A stretch of 5,308 nt of DNA, taken from positions 1-5,308 of the forward strand of contig JACDAH010000312.1 of assembly GCA_013695505.1 (NCBI GenBank), given 5' to 3'. Every line of letters starts with the position of its first letter. Position 1 is the stretch's first letter. The notes under the pieces were generated by a model that saw only the letters and a program-made list of their open reading frames with translations, was not told where the DNA came from and searched no databases. The DNA is from Chloroflexota bacterium. GTDB lineage: Bacteria > Chloroflexota > Limnocylindria > Limnocylindrales > CSP1-4. Position numbers and translations under genes: made by a program. Positions 1 through 5,308 of this stretch are shown here, piece after piece.

Positions 1-122
1 TCCGGAGCCTGTTCGAGCGGCTGCCGACCCGAAGTCTCGACGAAGCGGACTGGCGCCCGCTGGATCCCGACGGCGACAGCCTCCGCGACGTCGACCGACC
101 CGAAGACTTGCCCCGGGCGTGA
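1..122 (+). CDS. Nucleotidyltransferase C-terminus, MobA-like (5' end outside window)
   Basis: This is the tail of a gene that begins left of the window; the frame starts at base 3 and gives 39 codons before TGA at 120-122. The visible residues include LPTRSLDEADW, then LDPDGDSLRDVDRPEDL. The ending 'D-x-D-x-P-E-D-L' is the closing signature of MobA-like NTP transferases ('NvNTPeDL' or 'DvDTPeDL'), and the TRSLDEAD segment resembles MobA proteins specifically. MobA proteins transfer GMP from GTP to molybdopterin in the cytoplasm, maturing the cofactor of molybdoenzymes. Related enzymes (MocA cytidylyltransferase, CofC/FbiD) end similarly, and the N-terminal GTP-binding loop that would separate them is not in view. 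The family call is therefore firmer than the MobA call. The next gene is convergent, so nothing downstream is co-transcribed. Confidence 0.6.
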   Translation, partial: RSLFERLPTRSLDEADWRPLDPDGDSLRDVDRPEDLPRA

Positions 123-246
123 GTCGCAGAGCCACCATTGAGGCGGCTCCATCCCTTCGGCGTTCCCCGGGAACCTTGCGCCCGTCAGGCGCGGAATCGG
201 GCAAACAACGGGGAATCGGGGGCGGGCGGGGGCAGCGGGCGAACCC
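123..246. other. Convergent intergenic gap with G-quadruplex-capable tract
   Basis: This is non-coding space between two converging stop codons. On the + strand it carries runs of G at 210-213, 218-222, 224-226, 228-232 and 237-239, separated by loops of 4, 1, 1 and 4 nt, which satisfies the standard G3+N1-7 quadruplex rule. The run at 199-201 is a possible further G-tract. The tract would be G-rich in read-through RNA from the left-hand gene and C-rich in RNA from the amidohydrolase. A small stem GCGCC-CGTCA-GGCGC at 178-192 lies just before it. Neither has a U-tract, so no canonical intrinsic terminator is visible. In high-GC DNA some of this may be chance. Confidence 0.45.
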
Positions 247-1899
<1,653 letters not shown>

Positions 1900-1905
1900 G
1901 GGTCG

Positions 1906-1911
1906 AGGATG
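1906..1911 (-). promoter_or_regulatory. Candidate leaderless -10 element for the amidohydrolase
   Basis: On the - strand the hexamer CATCCT is followed by CGACCC and then directly by the ATG. It keeps the A at position 2 and T at position 6 of the bacterial -10 consensus (TAnnnT), at the 6-7 nt distance that would place the transcription start on or beside the A of the start codon. There is no recognisable -35 and no Shine-Dalgarno. Alone the match is weak. It gains weight because two other genes in the window have the same arrangement. Confidence 0.4.
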
Positions 1912-1987
1912 ACAGCGCGACGGTGCCCGGCGGCCCGCGGCCCGGACCGCGGGACGGGTCCTCCCAGCGGCGACCTGGCGGGCGGCC

Positions 1988-1993
1988 TATGCT
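1988..1993 (+). promoter_or_regulatory. Candidate leaderless -10 element for the MBL-fold hydrolase
   Basis: TATGCT is followed by CGGCGCC and then the ATG at 2001. The hexamer matches TAnnnT exactly and the 7-nt gap would start transcription at or next to the initiation codon. No purine-rich ribosome binding site exists in the 7 nt between them, so a leadered mRNA would need an unusual initiation mode. No clear -35 hexamer is seen around 1965-1970. This is the best match of the three such elements in the window, and it decides the start of the MBL gene. Confidence 0.6.
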
Positions 1994-2000
1994 CGGCGCC

Positions 2001-2555
2001 ATGACGACCGTTGAGCTCATCCACGCCGGCTACATCCGCGCCGACAGCCGAGTCGGCAGCAGCATCAGCTTGATCCGCGACGGCGAGGCGATCATCATCG
2101 CGGACCCCGGTCTCGTCGCAGACCAGGCCCGGATCCTGGAGCCGCTCGCCGCCCGCAGCGTCGCCCCCGAGTCCGTGACCCACGTCTTCCTGAGCCATCA
2201 CCATCCCGATCACACGATGAACGCCGGCCTCTTCCCGAACGCCGAGGTCGTCGACTTCTGGGCGCGCTACCGGAACGACCTGTGGCTTGGCCACGACGGC
2301 GACGGCTGGCAGATGACCGAGCATGCCCAGCTCTGGCTGACGCCGGGCCATTCGAACGAGGATGCGTCCCTGATCGTCCGGGCCGACGACGGTGTCTATG
2401 CCTTGACCCACCTCTGGTGGCGCCAGGACCGGACGCCCGAGATCGACCCGTACGCGCCGGATCAAGTGGTGCTCGAGACCAACCGGGCCCGTGTCCTGGC
2501 CGTGGCGGACATCGTCATCCCCGGCCACGGCGAGGCGTTCCGCGTCGATCGATAG
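2001..2555 (+). CDS. Metallo-beta-lactamase-fold hydrolase (MBLAC1-like), altered ligand
   Basis: This is a 184-aa MBL-fold protein, shorter than the typical 200-300 aa family members. The metal motif HxHxDH is SHHHPDHT (H66, H68, D70, H71). A third-site histidine is in LTPGHSNEDAS (H117) and the last is in IPGHGEAF (H176). The early strand pair and IIIADPG (31-37) are standard. The strand that normally carries the bridging aspartate (usually GDxxF) reads YALTHLWW, so H137 sits where Asp is expected. The protein may therefore bind one metal or use a different ligand set, a point seen here and not tested. The general role is hydrolysis of a thioester, lactone or similar ester; the substrate is unknown. 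The frame is open back to 1824, but the ATG at 2001 starts the family-like N-terminus and lies 7 nt after TATGCT. It is divergent from the amidohydrolase and convergent with the methyltransferase. There is no signal peptide, so a cytosolic location is expected. Confidence 0.9.
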   Translation: MTTVELIHAGYIRADSRVGSSISLIRDGEAIIIADPGLVADQARILEPLAARSVAPESVTHVFLSHHHPDHTMNAGLFPNAEVVDFWARYRNDLWLGHDGDGWQMTEHAQLWLTPGHSNEDASLIVRADDGVYALTHLWWRQDRTPEIDPYAPDQVVLETNRARVLAVADIVIPGHGEAFRVDR

Positions 2556-2556
2556 C

Positions 2557-2601
2557 GGTCCCGCCCGCACCCCTCGACCGCGGCGGCGATGGGGCGGGTC
2601 C
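2557..2601. terminator. Weak inverted repeat in the convergent gap, possible bidirectional terminator
   Basis: The arms GGTCCCGCCC (2557-2566) and GGGCGGGTCC (2592-2601) pair over 10 positions with one T-T mismatch, around a 25-nt GC-rich loop. The structure fills almost exactly the 46 bp between the stop codon of the MBL gene and the stop codon of the methyltransferase, so position favours a shared terminator. There is no U-tract on either strand and the loop is long, so it could equally be a chance pairing of GC-rich sequence. Confidence 0.3.
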
Positions 2602-3354
2602 TTACGCCCGCGTCGCCACGATGTTCAGCCGCACGTAGTCGATCACGGGCTCGGGCAGGCGCCCGGCCACCTCGTGGACGAAGGCGTCGCGGTCACGTGC
2701 CGGCAACCGGGCAAGGTGGCCACCGAGGATGACCGTCCGGAGGAAGGTCTTGAGCTGCTCGCCGGGCTCGAACCGGGTCGGCTCGGGCTGGAGCCAGGTC
2801 TGGATCTCCGTGAACCCCGAGGCCGTGAGCCGAGCGGTGGTCGCCTCGGGCGTCGCGAAGGTCTTGTCGCCGAGCCAGCCGTCACCGGTTGTGCCCAGAA
2901 CCGCCATGACCGACGCGATGTTGCCCGCTCCGCCGCACTGGGCGACGAGACGGCCGCCCGGCCGGATGACCTCAGCCAGATTCCGGAAGAGCGCATCGTG
3001 GTCGAGAACCCAGTGGAACGTCGCTGTCGAGAGGATGGCATCGACCAGGACGTCCCCGGGCAACGCGAATGGCCGGCCGAGGTCCGTCACCAAATAGTCG
3101 ATCCGATCACCGAACCGGCCCAGCCGGCGGCGGGCCTCGGCGACCATCGACGGCGAGGCATCGAGCGCCACCACCCGTCCGCGGGGAAGGCGTTCGGCCA
3201 GCAGCTCCGTGACGCGGCCACTGCCGCAACCGGCGTCGAGGACGGTCTCGATGCCGGTCAAGGGCAGTCGCTCGAGCACGGCGCGGCCCCAGCGCGTCTG
3301 GGGGTCGGCCACCCGATCGTATGTGGCGGCGTCCCAGTCGCGCGGCAGGTCCAT
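2602..3354 (-). CDS. Class I SAM-dependent methyltransferase, Tam-like
   Basis: This is a 250-aa Rossmann-fold methyltransferase. Motif I is VLDAGCGSGRVTE (38-50), the acidic ribose-binding residue closing strand 2 is D65 in VVALDASPSM, the adenine-side acid is D91 in VTDLGRPF, and motif IV-V is ATFHWVLDHDALF followed by IRPGGRLVAQ (130-139). The HWVLDH and GGRLVAQ segments resemble trans-aconitate 2-methyltransferase (Tam) and its relatives, which methylate small carboxylic acids. The C-terminal substrate region (about 185-250) is not diagnostic, so the acceptor is unknown. An upstream in-frame ATG at 3381 would add nine residues (MIVRPHTRR). I prefer 3354 because DLPRDWDAATYDRV reads as the family N-terminus and a -10-like CATACT sits 6 nt before it. 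The protein is soluble and cytoplasmic. It is divergent from the membrane protein gene and convergent with the MBL gene. Confidence 0.9.
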   Translation of the reverse strand: MDLPRDWDAATYDRVADPQTRWGRAVLERLPLTGIETVLDAGCGSGRVTELLAERLPRGRVVALDASPSMVAEARRRLGRFGDRIDYLVTDLGRPFALPGDVLVDAILSTATFHWVLDHDALFRNLAEVIRPGGRLVAQCGGAGNIASVMAVLGTTGDGWLGDKTFATPEATTARLTASGFTEIQTWLQPEPTRFEPGEQLKTFLRTVILGGHLARLPARDRDAFVHEVAGRLPEPVIDYVRLNIVATRA

Positions 3355-3360
3355 TCGGCG

Positions 3361-3366
3361 AGTATG
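3361..3366 (-). promoter_or_regulatory. Candidate leaderless -10 element for the methyltransferase
   Basis: On the - strand CATACT is followed by CGCCGA and the ATG at 3354. It matches the -10 consensus at A2, T3, A4 and T6, and the 6-nt spacing fits transcription starting at the initiation codon. There is no Shine-Dalgarno in this stretch. If real, it excludes the alternative ATG at 3381, which would lie upstream of the transcript start. Confidence 0.5.
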
Positions 3367-3410
3367 AGGTCGAACGATCATCGGGCCTAGTTTCTGCGGC
3401 CTCGCGTCGC

Positions 3411-3416
3411 TACCCT
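3411..3416 (+). promoter_or_regulatory. Possible -10 element for the membrane protein gene
   Basis: TACCCT fits TAnnnT and lies about 55 nt before the chosen start, which would give a leader of roughly 50 nt containing the nested dyads and the ribosome binding site. No convincing -35 is present. TAGTTT at 3388-3393 is an alternative -10. The assignment rests on position and a short degenerate match only. Confidence 0.25.
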
Positions 3417-3423
3417 AGGAGCC

Positions 3424-3452
3424 GTTGGGGATTCCAACCGCCACGTTGGCGG
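3424..3452 (+). promoter_or_regulatory. Nested dyads in the membrane protein leader
   Basis: Three interlocking complementary blocks are present: GTTGG (3424-3428), CCAAC (3434-3438) and GTTGG (3445-3449). The middle block can pair with either neighbour, giving mutually exclusive hairpins. The second also belongs to a perfect 6-bp inverted repeat, CCGCCA-CGT-TGGCGG (3438-3452). The end of the structure is 8 nt from the Shine-Dalgarno. It could be a DNA operator between two divergent genes or a switchable RNA leader. The sequence does not say which. Confidence 0.35.
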
Positions 3453-3460
3453 ATCAGCAC

Positions 3461-3466
3461 AGGGAG
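3461..3466 (+). promoter_or_regulatory. Shine-Dalgarno that sets the membrane protein start
   Basis: AGGGAG lies 5 nt before the GTG at 3472. The alternative in-frame GTG at 3466 overlaps the last base of this motif, leaving no spacer, so initiation at 3472 is more credible. This is the only gene start in the window with a clear ribosome binding site; the three other complete genes have none. Confidence 0.55.
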
Positions 3467-3471
3467 TGGAT

Positions 3472-4050
3472 GTGGCGCAACTTCAGGAGGTCTGGAACAA
3501 GTTCAACCCGCGCGAGCGACTGACGGCGATCGGGGCAGGCCTGATCATCCTCGGCTGGATCGTCGGCCTGGTGTCGTACGGCGTCGGCTCAAGCACTCTC
3601 GCCCTCATCGGAGCGCTGGCGGTCCTCGGCATCCTCTATGTCAAGTATTCGCCCGGAATGAAGGTCAATTGGCCCGCCGACGTGTCCCTGATCATCCTCG
3701 TGATCGGTGCGATCGTCGCGCTCCTCGTGCTTGTCGATGCCCTCCAGATCGTCCGGTTCCTGGGGCTGGCCAGCTACTTCGGTGTGGGCCTGATCCTCAC
3801 CCTGCTTCTGACAGTGGCAGGAGCGGCTCTCATGGTCTGGGGCGCCTGGCAGGAGTACCAGGTCGTGAAGCCCACGATCCCGAACTTCGGCGGGAGCGGG
3901 ACCTCCACAGCTGGGGCCCCGCCTCCGGCAGCGCCGATCGCGCCGACCGAGCCACCGGCAGCGCCCGCCCCGGGCAACATCCACGAGGCGCCGCCCGCGC
4001 CACAGGCACCGCCCGCCCCGGGCAACATCGACGAGGCGCCGCCCGCCTGA
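3472..4050 (+). CDS. Four-helix membrane protein with Ala/Pro-rich repeat tail
   Basis: I do not recognise a named family. The product is 192 aa from GTG 3472 (194 from GTG 3466). A short N-terminus with basic residues (AQLQEVWNKFNPRER, 2-16) precedes four hydrophobic segments: about 17-38, 42-59, 71-90 and 102-124. There is no cleavable signal peptide. A juxtamembrane stretch (WQEYQVVKPTIPNFGG, 126-141) leads into a low-complexity Ala/Pro tail (about 145-192) in which PAPGNIxEAPPA occurs twice, spaced 16 residues apart. With four helices both ends should be on the same side; the basic N-terminus suggests cytoplasmic, though this is a prediction. Small integral membrane proteins with disordered Pro tails are often scaffolding or envelope components, but no function can be assigned. 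It has its own leader and ribosome binding site, is divergent from the methyltransferase, and ends before a strong hairpin. Confidence 0.8.
   Translation: MAQLQEVWNKFNPRERLTAIGAGLIILGWIVGLVSYGVGSSTLALIGALAVLGILYVKYSPGMKVNWPADVSLIILVIGAIVALLVLVDALQIVRFLGLASYFGVGLILTLLLTVAGAALMVWGAWQEYQVVKPTIPNFGGSGTSTAGAPPPAAPIAPTEPPAAPAPGNIHEAPPAPQAPPAPGNIDEAPPA
3951..4046 (+). repeat. 48-bp tandem duplication in the membrane protein tail
   Basis: Two adjacent 48-bp units, 3951-3998 and 3999-4046, match at 45 of 48 positions. The three differences lie at unit positions 6, 11 and 31. The last of these gives His versus Asp in PGNI(H/D)EAPP. The period is 16 codons, so the duplication is in frame and copy-number change would lengthen or shorten the tail without breaking the gene. 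The second unit ends one base before the last sense codon is completed, so the repeat forms the extreme C-terminus. Confidence 0.85.
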
Positions 4051-4072
4051 CCATCATTCGCTGTCCATCGTT

Positions 4073-4102
4073 CGAACCGGGCGGGCCCAACCGCCCGGTT
4101 CG
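4073..4102. terminator. Strong 12-bp hairpin, probable bidirectional terminator
   Basis: CGAACCGGGCGG (4073-4084) and CCGCCCGGTTCG (4091-4102) are perfect complements around a 6-nt loop, GCCCAA. The hairpin begins 22 nt after the membrane protein stop codon and lies in the convergent gap before the MFS stop codon. It lacks a U-tract on either strand, so it is an atypical intrinsic terminator, a form common in high-GC bacteria, or an RNA 3'-end stabiliser. A second small stem, TCGCC-ATTCC-GGCGA (4100-4114), overlaps its right foot and could compete with it. Confidence 0.6.
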
Positions 4103-4187
4103 CCATTCCGGCGAGGGTCGACACCGCGGGTTCGACGTGACGGGGGCGGCGAGGCCGCGGCCGGGCGCCGAGCTTCGCCGGGATCGA

Positions 4188-5308
4188 TCAGGCAGCGACG
4201 CCGGCCCCATCTTCGGCTCGTCTGGTGGGCTTCGCGCTCGAGCGCAGGCCGATGACCGACGTGAGCGAGCCGGCGGCCATCAGCCCGGCCGTGACCAGGG
4301 CGGCGAGGTGGAAGGCCTCGACCGAGGCCCGCTTCGCGGCGGCGACCGTCTCGGGCGGCGTGCCGGCCGCCGGCGGGTTCAGCGGCGAGATCGAGGCCCG
4401 GGTCGCCGGATCGACCGGATCGAGACCGGGCACCTGCGCGGCAAGGGTCCCGTAGAAGGACGCCGTGATCGCCACGAAGATCAGCGCACCGAGCAGCGGC
4501 TGGCCGACCCGTGACAGGGCGTTGTTGATCGCCGATCCGAGGCCCGAGTTGCGACCCGGGATCGAGCCCATCAGCGTGCTCGTCAGCGGTGCCACGACCA
4601 TCGCCATCCCGAGCCCGAACGCGATCGTCGATGGCAGGACGTCGATCACGACGTCGATCGGGGGGATGAGCGTCCCAGGCTTGCCGAGCTCCGCCAGCCA
4701 CGGCTTGGTCGTCGCCGGCAGCCGCACCAGCCAGAGCTGGCCAGCGCCAACCACCAGCGGTCCCGCAACGAGGAAGATCCGCGCCCCGAACCGGGCTGTC
4801 AGCTCGCCGACGCGAGCCGACAGCAGGCTCAGCAGGAGTCCGGCGGGCAGCCCGACGATCGCCGCGCCCGTCGCGGTGTAGCCGAGCGTCCCCTGATAGA
4901 GCAGGGCTGTGTAAGTGAACGAGACATAGAGCGCGCCGTAGATCAGGAATGTCGCGAGGTTGATCGTCGCGAAGTCGCGGTTCCGGAACAGGGACAACGG
5001 CACGAGGGGATCGGGCCGGATCGCCATCAGGATCGGAAAGAGGACGAAGCAGACGGCCCCGATGGCGAGGACGATCCATGCCGTCTGGTCGGTCCACTGC
5101 GAGTCCTGGCCGCGGATCGCCCCGAACGCAAGGCCGCCGACCGCAACCGCGCCGACGAGCGATCCGAGCCAGTCGAAGTGTCCGCTCGCGTCAGAATCGC
5201 GTGACTCCTCGACGTGGCGGATCGCCGCCCACAGGGCGATGATCACGAGGGGAACATTGATCAGAAAGGCCAGGCGCCAGGTCAGGTTGTCCACGAGCAG
5301 GCCCCCGA
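4188..5308 (-). CDS. MFS exporter of the DHA2 (EmrB/QacA) family, N-terminus outside window
   Basis: The frame is open to the right edge and gives 373 codons before TGA at 4188-4190. The in-frame GTG at 5292-5294 is internal, because the upstream codons read GGLL and complete the DHA2 signature GGLLVDNLTWRLAFLINVP. These are 14-helix proton-driven exporters of drugs, dyes and other amphiphiles in the inner membrane. Nine hydrophobic segments are visible, matching helices 6-14, with the family motif NSGLGSAINNALSRVGQPLLG before helix 13. The first third (helices 1-5 with the motif A loop) is missing from view. Two long loops stand out: about 190-220, between the segments taken as helices 11 and 12, and the Pro-rich loop near 285-325 before the last helix. 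Both occur in high-GC DHA2 proteins. The tail ends in a charged cytosolic stretch (SSAKPTRRAEDG). The exported substrate cannot be inferred. No regulator gene is adjacent on the visible side. Confidence 0.92.
   Translation of the reverse strand, partial: GGLLVDNLTWRLAFLINVPLVIIALWAAIRHVEESRDSDASGHFDWLGSLVGAVAVGGLAFGAIRGQDSQWTDQTAWIVLAIGAVCFVLFPILMAIRPDPLVPLSLFRNRDFATINLATFLIYGALYVSFTYTALLYQGTLGYTATGAAIVGLPAGLLLSLLSARVGELTARFGARIFLVAGPLVVGAGQLWLVRLPATTKPWLAELGKPGTLIPPIDVVIDVLPSTIAFGLGMAMVVAPLTSTLMGSIPGRNSGLGSAINNALSRVGQPLLGALIFVAITASFYGTLAAQVPGLDPVDPATRASISPLNPPAAGTPPETVAAAKRASVEAFHLAALVTAGLMAAGSLTSVIGLRSSAKPTRRAEDGAGVAA

Noticed and set aside
162..174. GTTCCC-C-GGGAAC dyad in the left intergenic gap
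   Set aside because: It is a symmetrical 13-bp site, but there is no gene start nearby to regulate and the loop is too short for a good hairpin. Probably chance.
4153..4162. GGCCGCGGCC palindrome and flanking CGGCG/CGCCG arms near the exporter stop
   Set aside because: Short GC-only palindromes are frequent at this composition; there is no U-tract and the stem is interrupted, so I do not call it a terminator.
3321..4514. 397-codon + strand open frame spanning three other genes
   Set aside because: It is Arg/Gly/Pro-rich without domains, overlaps the membrane protein in another frame, and runs into antisense of the exporter and the methyltransferase. It is a composition shadow.
4054..5097. 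347-codon - strand open frame within the exporter gene
   Set aside because: It is in a different frame from the clear DHA2 sequence, and the translation is Arg/Asp/Pro-rich with no membrane segments.
5292..5294. GTG as the start of the MFS exporter
   Set aside because: The codons before it are open and encode GGLL, part of the conserved DHA2 motif, so the true start is outside the window.

Overview
The window is GC-rich bacterial chromosome with compact, ordinary single-copy genes. No rRNA, tRNA, CRISPR array, IS element or phage-type gene was found. Protein style (Ala/Arg/Pro/Asp-rich, strongly GC3-biased) and start signals that look leaderless fit a high-GC lineage such as Chloroflexota (Limnocylindria-like) or Actinobacteriota. 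That placement is an inference from composition and protein style, not from a marker gene.

Layout, left to right. (1) The last 39 codons of a + strand nucleotidyltransferase, most like a MobA-type molybdenum cofactor guanylyltransferase, end at 122. (2) A 124-bp convergent gap holds a G-rich, quadruplex-capable tract. (3) A - strand 550-aa amidohydrolase of the YtcJ / Amidohydro_3 family (247-1899) is followed by a 101-bp divergent promoter region. (4) A + strand 184-aa metallo-beta-lactamase-fold hydrolase (2001-2555) faces (5) a - strand 250-aa class I SAM methyltransferase (2602-3354), convergent across 46 bp. (6) Divergent from the methyltransferase, a + strand four-helix membrane protein with an Ala/Pro-rich repeat tail (3472-4050) follows a short leader with nested dyads. 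(7) A strong 12-bp hairpin separates it from (8) the C-terminal two thirds of a - strand DHA2-type (EmrB/QacA-like) MFS exporter that runs off the right edge.

Neighbouring genes alternate in strand at every junction, so nothing here is an evident operon. Each gene appears to be its own transcription unit, with convergent gaps carrying possible terminators and divergent gaps carrying promoters. The amidohydrolase and MBL hydrolase share a 101-bp control region and might be co-expressed, but no shared substrate can be read from sequence.

The most coherent signal beyond the genes is a (T/C)ATNCTCG element placed so that its -10-like hexamer lies 6 or 7 nt before the ATG of three different genes. 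This is what leaderless transcription would look like. The other point of note is the MBL hydrolase, in which the usual metal-bridging aspartate position reads as histidine. I saw no clear evidence of a novel multi-gene system.
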